A DNA stretch of 64,000 nt, taken from positions 1 to 64,000 of the forward strand of contig CAILEM010000074.1 of NCBI GenBank assembly GCA_903833215.1, given 5' to 3'. Numbering within the stretch: position 1 is the first letter of the stretch; every line of letters starts with the position of its first letter. Below the pieces are notes generated by a model. The model was not told the DNA's origin, searched no databases, and was given only the letters and a program-made list of their open reading frames with translations. Origin of the DNA: an uncultured Armatimonadota bacterium (GTDB lineage: Bacteria; Armatimonadota; Fimbriimonadia; Fimbriimonadales; Fimbriimonadaceae). Both the position numbers and the translations under genes were made by a program. Below, piece after piece: positions 34,076-41,618 of this stretch.

Positions 34076-35722
34076 CTAGTCGCTCCCAAATTCCATAGCA
34101 CCCTTACGCTTCGGTCCTTTATAGGTTGGCTTCTGTACCGTAGTGCCCTTCTTAACGCCTGACAGAATCTCAACTTCAGAGCCGGAGTGTGCGCCGGTTT
34201 GAATATATACTCGCTCGGGCGTGCCCCCTTCCTTCTTCGTTGGGATCTCGACGAACTGCTTTTTACCATCCTTTCCGACGTACTCCAGAGGGAGCAGCAA
34301 TACGTTTGTTCGCTTCAGCACGTTCATCGTACACTTGGCTGACATGCCAGATCGAAGTTCTGGAACGGCGTCGTTGAGCAGGATTTCAACTTCATACTTC
34401 ACAACCGCATCAGAGGAGGTACTTGCCGCGGCACCAGTCGAGCTAGACGCATCCTTGCTGGCAGGGGCAATCTTCTTGACGATTCCGTGGAATGGTTTCG
34501 CAGGAATCGCATCCACATCCACCTGAGCCGACATTCCGAGAGTCATCTTGGCGACATCGATTTCATTCACGTCGAGCTTGACCCGCATCGCCGTTCGATC
34601 TTCGATTTTGACGATCGTTGTTCCACTGCTAAATTGGCTGAGACCTGTAGCAAGTTCTCCAACTTGGAGCCCTTTCTTGGTAACAATGCCGGTGATAGGT
34701 GCTCGGATCTCGGTTTCACTCAGTTGCCTTTGCGCATCACTTACCACCGATTGAAGTTGAGACACAGTCGCCATCTCTTGATCGCGACTCTTTGTCATCA
34801 CATCGGGGTCTCGCAGGCCAGCCTTGGCCCGTTCTAGGTCGGCCAAGGCGGATTGGTAATCATGTCGCTTGACTTCGTCCTGAATGGAGTTGGCGTTAGC
34901 GGTGTCGAGGGCAGCGCGGCTTTGCTCAATCTGCTCGTCAGCCTTGGCGAGTTCGGACTTAAATTCGCCGTCGATCCTGTCACGGTTAATTTTCGCGCTA
35001 TCAAGTCGTGTTCTAGCCAAATCCAGGACGAGTTTTGCGTTCTCGACGACCTTGCCGGAAACGTATCCCTTCTTCTCAAGCTCGATCTGACGTGCATAGT
35101 CGCTCTTGGCGTTTGCCAAATTCGCATTCGCTTCGTTGAGGGTACTGATCGCACTGGCGAGCTGGATAGGGTGAGCACTCTGGAGGAGACGCTTCTTTTC
35201 CTCCAGTGCCGTGTTAAGGTTCATCTGAGCTTGTTTGATGGCAGAACTAGTCAGTCTTGGCTGAATCTTAAGCGCGAGTCGAAGTTGAGCGACCTTTGCC
35301 TGTGCCTGCTCGAGGGCAGCCTGAGCCTGTAGACGGCTCTGGATAATCGAGATTGCCGTCTTTTCAGTCGCACTCTTTGCGCCACGAAGCTGAGCCTCGT
35401 TCTGTTGAAGCATCAATCGCGTTTCTTTCGGATCGATGATCGCGATGAGGTCACCTTGTTTGACATGATCGCCTTCCTCTACAAATAGTTTTGAAAGTCG
35501 ACCTGTCACACGACCTTTCACCTCGACGGACTTAACTGCGTCGACGGTACCAGTCTCAACGATGTTGACGGCGAGGTCGCCTTCATAAACACTTTTATTA
35601 TTGGCAGCCGCAGTTTTTGCCGTTTCGGCAGCCTTGGCACCATTCATGGACCGAAACGCTAACCCGCCCAAACCACAAACGGCGAGCAACACAAGGGTAA
35701 GCGGAATAATCGCTTTTTTCAT
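34076..35722 (-). CDS. Periplasmic adaptor protein (MacA/HlyD-like)
   Basis: A 548-residue membrane-fusion protein. One N-terminal membrane anchor (about 5-22, IPLTLVLLAVCGLGGLAF) is followed by a lipoyl-like half (VEVKGRVTGRLSKLFVEEGD). A very long helical hairpin (about 100-320) is rich in Ala, Gln, Leu and Lys and is longer than in E. coli MacA (371 residues in total). The second lipoyl half is IRAPITGIVTKKGLQVGE, followed by beta-barrel and membrane-proximal domains. It pairs with the permease two bases downstream. The extended hairpin suggests a wide periplasmic span or a different outer-membrane partner. Confidence 0.88.
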   Translation of the reverse strand: MKKAIIPLTLVLLAVCGLGGLAFRSMNGAKAAETAKTAAANNKSVYEGDLAVNIVETGTVDAVKSVEVKGRVTGRLSKLFVEEGDHVKQGDLIAIIDPKETRLMLQQNEAQLRGAKSATEKTAISIIQSRLQAQAALEQAQAKVAQLRLALKIQPRLTSSAIKQAQMNLNTALEEKKRLLQSAHPIQLASAISTLNEANANLANAKSDYARQIELEKKGYVSGKVVENAKLVLDLARTRLDSAKINRDRIDGEFKSELAKADEQIEQSRAALDTANANSIQDEVKRHDYQSALADLERAKAGLRDPDVMTKSRDQEMATVSQLQSVVSDAQRQLSETEIRAPITGIVTKKGLQVGELATGLSQFSSGTTIVKIEDRTAMRVKLDVNEIDVAKMTLGMSAQVDVDAIPAKPFHGIVKKIAPASKDASSSTGAAASTSSDAVVKYEVEILLNDAVPELRSGMSAKCTMNVLKRTNVLLLPLEYVGKDGKKQFVEIPTKKEGGTPERVYIQTGAHSGSEVEILSGVKKGTTVQKPTYKGPKRKGAMEFGSD

Positions 35723-35808
35723 AGGATCGGGGGGAGTATCGCAAATTGGGACGGATAAGTTGCACTCAATTTGTTTTTTTTATCGAAAACGGGGAGCAAA
35801 TTCGATGA

Positions 35809-36861
35809 TTAGGGCGTAAACCAGAGCCCGCGGACATCTTTTGGTATCCTTGACGCCTCTGGATACACGAGATATACGGTGTGCTTTGAGTAGTTCCAAG
35901 CGGCTTCGAAATCGGACCTCTTGTAGGTTTTTCTGACCTGTGCTTTGAAGGCAGGATCGTTGATGATCGGATCGCCCTTCTTTTCAAACCCGACCAAGAC
36001 GACAAGATGACCTTGCTCTTTGGGGGAAAGTGGGAGCCCTCGCAGCAAATCGAAGGACACTGAGCAGATCACGGGAAAGCCAGCTTCAATCCAAGTTTCA
36101 AGGTCTTGAATCTCGGAGAACCGCGAGACATAGGATCGCATTCCTGGAAGCGAGCCTGCGTAAGCAGTATTGAACGGCCAATTTCCTGCCCCTTTATAAA
36201 TTGGGTCCCAAACATGGGCTTCAACTTCCGGAACATCCTTGTTCAGCTCTGGCTTGCCGAGCAGATTTGAATAGTGCCACAACACCATCGACATCGAAGT
36301 TGGGCTACACAAAACGCCGCCGTTAGGATAGTTACCCTGTGCTCGCTGAGGAACATCGATCAATTTGCCCCATGTCGGAGAGGCACTTTTAGATTCCGCG
36401 GGGGTTTGCTTTTTCCCCAGGAATGAAAATGTGAGGAGTTTGAGTCGCGGGAGATGCCCCTCGACGAGAGTGTTCATTGTTACCTGGATATCCACCGACT
36501 TGGCTTCCTTGGCAAGAACGAGTGTATCGGTGTCTACTGTGCCCAGTTCGTCCTTCTGTCCATTAACACTTCCCCTCGGCCCCAGTTGGGGATCAAGCGT
36601 CCACTGAGCGAGCGTGTACCACTTGGTATCGAAACCCTCACCATGCGCTTTGACCTCGATCTTGAGTGAAGCCGCTTCCGCAGATTCGACATTCCACGAG
36701 GCGACCATTTCGCGAAAAGGAATGCCAGCGTCAATCGATGGGAAGACTCGCACCAGCGAGGTTCCCTTCGGAGGAAAGGCTGCGTTCGGCTCAAGCGCAA
36801 CCAGGTGCGCTGCAAATTGATTCGATGTTATGGCCATAGCGAATGTTGCGAGGAGTGGCAT
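35809..36861 (-). CDS. Secreted C39-like cysteine peptidase (peptidase_C39_2)
   Basis: A 350-residue protein with a short hydrophobic N-terminus (LLATFAMAITS) that may be an export signal. Residues about 1-150 form a beta-rich domain of unknown type. The C-terminal papain-like domain has the catalytic Cys185 (GGVLCSPTSMSMVLWHY), His285 (GHLVVLVGF) and Asp302 (INDPAF), the triad of C39_2 proteins. C39 enzymes attached to ABC exporters cut double-glycine leaders, but this stand-alone form is usually a secreted or cell-wall hydrolase. It lies 86 bases upstream of the adaptor gene on the same strand. Its substrate is unknown. Confidence 0.75.
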   Translation of the reverse strand: MPLLATFAMAITSNQFAAHLVALEPNAAFPPKGTSLVRVFPSIDAGIPFREMVASWNVESAEAASLKIEVKAHGEGFDTKWYTLAQWTLDPQLGPRGSVNGQKDELGTVDTDTLVLAKEAKSVDIQVTMNTLVEGHLPRLKLLTFSFLGKKQTPAESKSASPTWGKLIDVPQRAQGNYPNGGVLCSPTSMSMVLWHYSNLLGKPELNKDVPEVEAHVWDPIYKGAGNWPFNTAYAGSLPGMRSYVSRFSEIQDLETWIEAGFPVICSVSFDLLRGLPLSPKEQGHLVVLVGFEKKGDPIINDPAFKAQVRKTYKRSDFEAAWNYSKHTVYLVYPEASRIPKDVRGLWFTP

Positions 36862-36960
36862 GGAACCTCAAATCGGGAAGCAAAATGGAAGGAAGAGCCT
36901 CAAAACAAGGCCTCTTGTGATCATTATTGTATCAGGTCACGAATTCAGTTAACCGGGGAC

Positions 36961-36990
36961 TCGACACTTGTGTCCGTTGTCAGGTATGAT
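36961..36990 (+). promoter_or_regulatory. Predicted rpsD promoter with almost no leader
   Basis: TCGACA (36961-36966), an 18-base spacer and TATGAT (36985-36990) lie 11 bases before the ATG at 37002. Start of transcription at the usual distance would leave a leader of about 4-6 bases. No Shine-Dalgarno sequence is present, so initiation is probably leaderless or nearly so. Confidence 0.5.
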
Positions 36991-37001
36991 CAACCGATCT
37001 A

Positions 37002-37610
37002 ATGGCGACCTACCGAGGAAGAAAGACCGATATTTGCCGCACCGTCGGCTACGACATTTGGGGACGAGCTAAAAGCCCGGCCACCAAGAGGGCATACCCG
37101 GCCGGACAGCATGGACCGAACCTGAAGGATCGCCGACAGTCCGAGTACGGTGAGCAGTTGTTGGCCAAGCAGGTAATCCGCCGCTACTACAACATGCTCG
37201 AAAAGCAATTTTCGAATAGCTTTAAGAAAGCCCAGAGAATGAGTGGCAACACAAGCCTCAACTTCCTGCGTCTTCTTGAGCTCCGACTTGCAACGGCTGT
37301 ATGGCGACTTGGTTACGCTCGAACTGTGTTCCAGGCTCGACAGATGGTAAATCACTGTCACATCTTGGTCAACGGACGAGTCGTAAACATTCCAAGCTTC
37401 CAGCTCAAAGTTGGCGACGAAGTACAGGTTCGAGACCGAGAAGTCAGCCGTGGAATGGCGCGATCCAACCACTACGAAGGTTCTGCGGTTCCAGCTTATA
37501 TCGACGTGGATGTTCAGAATTTCCGAGGAAAGATCATTTCTCTGCCTGAGAGAGAAGATTTTCCGAAGTTCTTCCAAGAGCAGCAAGTCGTCGAATACTA
37601 CGCACGTTAA
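37002..37610 (+). CDS. rpsD: 30S ribosomal protein uS4
   Basis: A primary 16S rRNA-binding protein; 202 residues, typical. The N-terminal domain has the family pattern YPAGQHGPNLKDRRQSEYG and KQVIRRYYNMLEKQF. The S4 RNA-binding domain is LRLATAVWRLGYARTVFQARQ, followed by MVNHCHILVNGRVVNIPSF. The zinc-binding cysteines of some S4 proteins are absent. In most bacteria rpsD lies in the alpha operon with rpsM, rpsK and rpoA; here it is isolated with its own promoter and terminator. That is not rare, but autoregulation by S4 in the usual way is uncertain without a leader. Confidence 0.96.
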   Translation: MATYRGRKTDICRTVGYDIWGRAKSPATKRAYPAGQHGPNLKDRRQSEYGEQLLAKQVIRRYYNMLEKQFSNSFKKAQRMSGNTSLNFLRLLELRLATAVWRLGYARTVFQARQMVNHCHILVNGRVVNIPSFQLKVGDEVQVRDREVSRGMARSNHYEGSAVPAYIDVDVQNFRGKIISLPEREDFPKFFQEQQVVEYYAR

Positions 37611-37636
37611 TTCTTAGACAAAGAGGATCGTCTGCA

Positions 37637-37673
37637 AAAACCAGCAAGGGTACTTCCCTTGCTGGTTTTTTTG
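37637..37673 (+). terminator. Rho-independent terminator after rpsD
   Basis: A perfect 15-bp stem (37637-37651 with 37657-37671, core ACCAGCAAGGG) with a five-base loop is followed by a seven-T run. Strong terminator 26 bases past the rpsD stop. Confidence 0.93.
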
Positions 37674-37739
37674 TTTCTGAACTTCCAGATTGAAGGATCG
37701 TCTTACAGAAGAAGGATCACATCACGGAGGAACCGCACC

Positions 37740-38216
37740 ATGAGAAAGGCTATTGCCTTGATTTTCACGTTGGTTCTCGGTTTGGTTGTTTTACTAACAG
37801 GACTCGTCATCGGAAGTGAGGATGGACGCAAAGCCCTTGGTAGCGCGGGTACCAATCTGCGACAAGCTGCGAGCGACACCGGTGACGCTTTTCATGCAGG
37901 GGCATCTACTGCAGGGGCGACTTTGACTTCAGATGCCAAGTCGGTCAGCAGTGCCGTCTTTGGTGCGCATAGATCCGACGACGCTACCCTCGTGCCCGAC
38001 CCGGGTAGAAAAGTCTACAGCGCACTTATGTCTCATCCAGAACTGGGGATCTCCCGGTTAAGGATCGAAGTGAACGGCAACGTCCTGACGCTCAGCGGTA
38101 CAGTTCCCACCGAACTCCAAAACCAGAATGCCCAGAAACTTGCACGACAAGTGGCTGGAGATCAGTTTTCCATTAATGACAAATTGATCGTGCCAATAGC
38201 GGAGCCAAGCGAATAG
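37740..38216 (+). CDS. BON-domain envelope protein
   Basis: A 158-residue protein with an N-terminal hydrophobic segment (about 4-24, IALIFTLVLGLVVLLTGLVIG), a Ser/Ala/Thr-rich linker, and a C-terminal BON domain (about 85-155; VYSALMSHPELGISRLRIE, VNGNVLTLSGTVPTELQ). BON domains bind membranes or lipids and occur in OsmY-like and DolP-like stress proteins. ATG 37740 has CGGAGGA nine bases upstream, and the ORF start at 37659 lies inside the rpsD terminator, so it is rejected. Converges on the transaminase gene five bases away. Confidence 0.8.
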   Translation: MRKAIALIFTLVLGLVVLLTGLVIGSEDGRKALGSAGTNLRQAASDTGDAFHAGASTAGATLTSDAKSVSSAVFGAHRSDDATLVPDPGRKVYSALMSHPELGISRLRIEVNGNVLTLSGTVPTELQNQNAQKLARQVAGDQFSINDKLIVPIAEPSE

Positions 38217-38221
38217 ACACA

Positions 38222-39277
38222 TCAAACGAAGTCGGAAATCACACCTATCCACGATTCCAGCTGTTCGATCGTTAAGTTCCCCATATTGCTCACTTGGAAA
38301 TACTTGTCTTTGAGCACTCCCTTGCATCCATAAAGGATGTAGCCCGCCTCGCTGTTTAGTTGAAACCATTGATCGTAGGTGAACCCTTGCGGAAGGTTAA
38401 CTGTGGTCAGCGTGCACGAAAGATCAGCAACGGGAATCGGAGACATCAATCCTTTGCGTGCCAAATTGCTTCGTAGCATCTTAGCCTTCAGCGCATAGTC
38501 TGCCTGTCGAGCTTTTGCACCTCCGTCTCCCATTTCCCTCAATGCTTCCCGCAACGCCATGAGGCCTGGAACGGGTGGCGTAAGAGGTGGATTATCACCG
38601 GTGTACATTGGCAAGCTCATGTAGTAGCTTCGCCGTGGCACATTCGCCATACCACCGACGGAGCTAGAGTTCACCAACACAAACGCCACTCCTGGAATGC
38701 TGTGAAGACACTTGTTCCCGGAGGCGCACACCGCATCGAGATTGGAAAAATCGATGGAGTCCGCACCAAAACTACTCATTGCATCCACAAGACACTTGAC
38801 TCCAAATTCTCGACACAAGGAGCCTAATCGCGCGATATCGTTGAGCCGGCCGGTCGTGGTTTCGTTGTGGGTTCCAATAACTGCTTCGTAGCCATTGCTG
38901 AGTTCACGGCGAATCTCATCGAAACCCCAGGCATCGAGCCAATCTGAGGTTAGAGACTTGTACGGAATGGCATGCACGTCAAAGATGTCGCGAATTCGTC
39001 CGCTGTAGTACCCGTTCTCTAGGATCAAAACGGGACCAGCTCCAATCACGGAAGTGATCATGGCCTCGACGGCAAGCGTGCCAGATCCGCCCAGAAGGTA
39101 TGGCTCCCATCCTGAAGTTGTTTGATCGTAGACAGACAGAAGCCTCTCTTTGGTCTCGCGGATAAGGACCGCATACTCTGGATCCCGGTGATTCAGGTCC
39201 GGAGCGGCCCCTGCCTGACGAACCGAATCGCTCGTCATACATGGACCCGGCGTAAGGAGGATCTTCTGACGGCTCAT
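38222..39277 (-). CDS. Class V transaminase, 2-aminoethylphosphonate-pyruvate type (PhnW-like)
   Basis: A 351-residue PLP enzyme of fold type I. It shares with PhnW the N-terminus LLTPGPCMTSDSV, the LLGGSGTLAVEAM segment, HNETTTGRLNDI, VDAMSSFGADSIDFS and the Schiff-base lysine in SGNKCLHSIPGVAFV. PhnW converts 2-aminoethylphosphonate and pyruvate to phosphonoacetaldehyde and alanine. No phnX, phnA, phnY or transporter is present, and it sits four bases after trpA. A related class V role, such as serine or alanine-glyoxylate aminotransferase, is possible. I infer co-transcription with trpA from spacing. Confidence 0.75.
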   Translation of the reverse strand: MSRQKILLTPGPCMTSDSVRQAGAAPDLNHRDPEYAVLIRETKERLLSVYDQTTSGWEPYLLGGSGTLAVEAMITSVIGAGPVLILENGYYSGRIRDIFDVHAIPYKSLTSDWLDAWGFDEIRRELSNGYEAVIGTHNETTTGRLNDIARLGSLCREFGVKCLVDAMSSFGADSIDFSNLDAVCASGNKCLHSIPGVAFVLVNSSSVGGMANVPRRSYYMSLPMYTGDNPPLTPPVPGLMALREALREMGDGGAKARQADYALKAKMLRSNLARKGLMSPIPVADLSCTLTTVNLPQGFTYDQWFQLNSEAGYILYGCKGVLKDKYFQVSNMGNLTIEQLESWIGVISDFV

Positions 39278-39281
39278 GCGT

Positions 39282-40070
39282 TTACCGCGTTGCTGCCTTC
39301 AGCGCCTTAATAGCATCCACAACCGCCTGCCTGCCCTCTCCGCCGTTCCACACCTTGTGCAGGAGGTTCACCAAGAAGCTTCCAACAACGGCTCCGTCTG
39401 CAACTTGACACACCATCTTTACGTGCTCAGGAGTTGAGATGCCAAATCCGACACAAACAGGCTTAGCCGTTTTCTCCTTGATCTTCGAAACAAGGCCCTG
39501 AACATCGGGTGGCACCTGATTCTCAGACCCCGTTACTCCTGTTCGAGAAACAGCGTAAACGAAACCAGTGGTTCGGAGGCAAACCTCCTCAATTCTTTGC
39601 TCTGTGCTCGTCGGGGCAACAAGAAAGACCGTATCAATTCCAGCGGCGATACTTGCCGAACACCACGCCTCGGCTTCGTCGGGAATTAAATCACTAATGA
39701 TCGACCCGCAGATGCCTGCAGCTTTGCTCGCTTCGGCAAAGGACTCCAGACCGAATCGAAGGATAGGGTTGTAATAACCCATCGTAATCACGGGGACACC
39801 GCAACCTGCTCCAGCTACTGCTTCGATAATTTCACGGGGCGTTGTGCCGTTATCAAGAGCCCTTTGGCTGCTCGCCTGAATGGTGGGACCTTCTCCAAAC
39901 GGATCGCTAAAAGGGATTCCGATTTCAATGACATCGGCACCGCCTTCCACAAGGGCTTCCAGAATCGCTGGAAGCTCAGAAAGGGGCTGATCACCTGCCG
40001 TAACAAATAGGACAAGTGCCTTCTCTCCACGCCGCTTAAGTTCATCGAATCGATTGCTAAGTGTCAGCAC
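39282..40070 (-). CDS. trpA: Tryptophan synthase alpha chain
   Basis: TrpA cleaves indole-3-glycerol phosphate to indole, which passes to TrpB; 262 residues, normal. The (beta/alpha)8 barrel has FVTAGDQPL at the start and the catalytic Glu in DVIEIGIPFSDPFGEGP. It also has MGYYNPILRFGLESF, the active-site loop VYAVSRTGVTGS and PVCVGFGISTPEH near the end. A GTG start is used at 40070. TrpB and other trp genes are not in the window, which is unusual because trpB and trpA are normally adjacent. The transaminase gene follows at four bases. Confidence 0.95.
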   Translation of the reverse strand: MLTLSNRFDELKRRGEKALVLFVTAGDQPLSELPAILEALVEGGADVIEIGIPFSDPFGEGPTIQASSQRALDNGTTPREIIEAVAGAGCGVPVITMGYYNPILRFGLESFAEASKAAGICGSIISDLIPDEAEAWCSASIAAGIDTVFLVAPTSTEQRIEEVCLRTTGFVYAVSRTGVTGSENQVPPDVQGLVSKIKEKTAKPVCVGFGISTPEHVKMVCQVADGAVVGSFLVNLLHKVWNGGEGRQAVVDAIKALKAATR

Positions 40071-40124
40071 AGCAAAGATTCTGTCAGAAGGAGGTTAATC
40101 CGTGCTTGCTCAAGAGGTGAGCTT

Positions 40125-40814
40125 TCACTTGGCGAGCGTAATGCCACTGAGTCGAACCCACTTGGTCTGCTGTCCTGGAGTCATGATTGCCAAAATCTTC
40201 TGATCGGCTTCGCGCTTTTCTCGTGCCACTCGTTGACGCTCGCCATCATACATTTCGGCGATCTGGGCACACTTAAAGTTATATTTCGTCGCATCTGCCC
40301 CAGGCTTTGGCATGGGGACTGACTCAATCGCGGCAGCGATCATTGCACTGAGATCCTCATCCTTCTTGGCGATAGCGCGACAGATTTGCGTGATCTGCTT
40401 CACCTGAGCAGGGCTCAAGCCAATGCGAGTCGATATGGCTGGATCGATCAGGGCAATCGATCCTATTGCGGGGATCCCGAGTTGCAGAAGTTGCTCCTTC
40501 TGAGCCACGGTTAGAGTTCCAAGACAAGCGTTGGCGAACTTTCGATCACAGCTGATTCGGTCTGAATCTTTTGCTGTTTTTGACTTTTCGCGAGCCTTCG
40601 ACTCCGCCAAATACGCTTTGACAGCATCAAGATACGCCTTCTTCTGGGCAGGATTGAGCTTTAGCTTCTTTGTCAGCGGCTCCTCACTCATCCTCATCGC
40701 ACATTGTTGAGGCACTGACAACTCAGGGTTTTCCAACGCAATCTGCCCGTATCCTGTTCGGACGCCTATCGAAATAAATCCAAGGAGGATTGCGGGTGCG
40801 ATCTTTGAGTTCAT
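40125..40814 (-). CDS. Secreted LTxxQ-like repeat protein
   Basis: A 229-residue exported protein with signal peptide to about residue 23 (ILLGFISIG... YGQ) and a helical body. Four degenerate LTxxQ motifs occur: LNPAQ 53-57, LTVAQ 101-105, LSPAQ 133-137 and MTPGQ 211-215. Order and the 32-residue step between motifs two and three match the two proteins beside gspD, so it is a distant paralogue without the Gly-rich tails. Four Cys residues (38, 89, 97, 145, with a fifth at 182) may form disulphides. The gene lies 33 bases after a sister gene on the same strand. No function is known. Confidence 0.65.
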   Translation of the reverse strand: MNSKIAPAILLGFISIGVRTGYGQIALENPELSVPQQCAMRMSEEPLTKKLKLNPAQKKAYLDAVKAYLAESKAREKSKTAKDSDRISCDRKFANACLGTLTVAQKEQLLQLGIPAIGSIALIDPAISTRIGLSPAQVKQITQICRAIAKKDEDLSAMIAAAIESVPMPKPGADATKYNFKCAQIAEMYDGERQRVAREKREADQKILAIMTPGQQTKWVRLSGITLAK

Positions 40815-40846
40815 TTTTGGAAATTAAGTCACAAAAGGCCTAGCAG

Positions 40847-41557
40847 CTACTTTGGAGCAAAGATCTTGCCCTGAAGTCCTTTGTAGGCAGCGAGTTGTTT
40901 TGCTGTCAGGACGGCTTGCATTGCGTTTTTCGTTTGGAGGGCAATTTTATCGAGCTCGGGTTGCCTCTTTTTTAAGCCATCTGTTCGCTCTTTAGTAATT
41001 CGCTCATTAATGGCAGCCGCTTCAGCCTGGGTTTTTACCCGGACGTTCTTGAAATTGGCTGCGACACCCTCGTCAACCTGCCGTGCGATGGCCGAAGACT
41101 TCTTTACGCTGTCTCCGTAGATAGAACGAACCTTGGTCAACTGCGGTACGGACATTCCGATCTTCTTCGCAACGACGACATCGAGTACACCACCAATGTC
41201 GACGCTCTGCAAAGAAAGTTGTCCGAGGCGCTTCAGTTGGCTTGGGGTAAGTACCTTGAGGCAATTGTCCCTAAGCTCCATCAAGAACCCGAGATACTTC
41301 TGATCTGTGCTTAGGGTTGCAGGATCTTTACCAGCCTTTTGTAACTCAGCCAAGTACGGCTTAGCCACTGTCCGTTCGTGTTCGGCAGCACTATTCAGCT
41401 TTGCTCGCTGAGCCTCTGTGAGTCCCACTTCTACCTGGACCTTCTTTGCCATTAGCAATCTGTAGTCCGCCACATGGGAATCAAACGAATCCATTTTCTG
41501 AGCGCAGACAATTGCCGCAGCACTCAAACACCCTATCATTCCAAGCAATCTCTTCAT
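40847..41557 (-). CDS. Secreted LTxxQ-like repeat protein
   Basis: A 236-residue protein with signal peptide ending around VCA-Q (residue 20). Motifs LTEAQ 46-50, LTPSQ 103-107, MSVPQ 135-139 and LTAKQ 217-221 give the same four-motif plan as the LTxxQ proteins at 13799 and 14610, including LTPSQLKRLGQL for LTPEQAKRLKEI. The start ATG 41557 begins the signal peptide; the frame runs further into the dnaE end and the N-terminal extension there looks spurious. It precedes its sister gene at 40125. Likely periplasmic; chaperone or stress sensor by family, unproven. Confidence 0.68.
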   Translation of the reverse strand: MKRLLGMIGCLSAAAIVCAQKMDSFDSHVADYRLLMAKKVQVEVGLTEAQRAKLNSAAEHERTVAKPYLAELQKAGKDPATLSTDQKYLGFLMELRDNCLKVLTPSQLKRLGQLSLQSVDIGGVLDVVVAKKIGMSVPQLTKVRSIYGDSVKKSSAIARQVDEGVAANFKNVRVKTQAEAAAINERITKERTDGLKKRQPELDKIALQTKNAMQAVLTAKQLAAYKGLQGKIFAPK

Positions 41558-41618
41558 CGTAAGTTCTACTTTTCTCATTAACGCCAGATCGGCCGCCGCA
41601 ATTCCCAGATCCGCAACT

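Noticed and set aside
35809-36861. C39-like protease as a bacteriocin-leader peptidase with the adjacent adaptor
   Set aside because: Bacteriocin exporters carry C39 fused to the ABC ATPase; this is a stand-alone secreted form with no precursor peptide or ATPase nearby.
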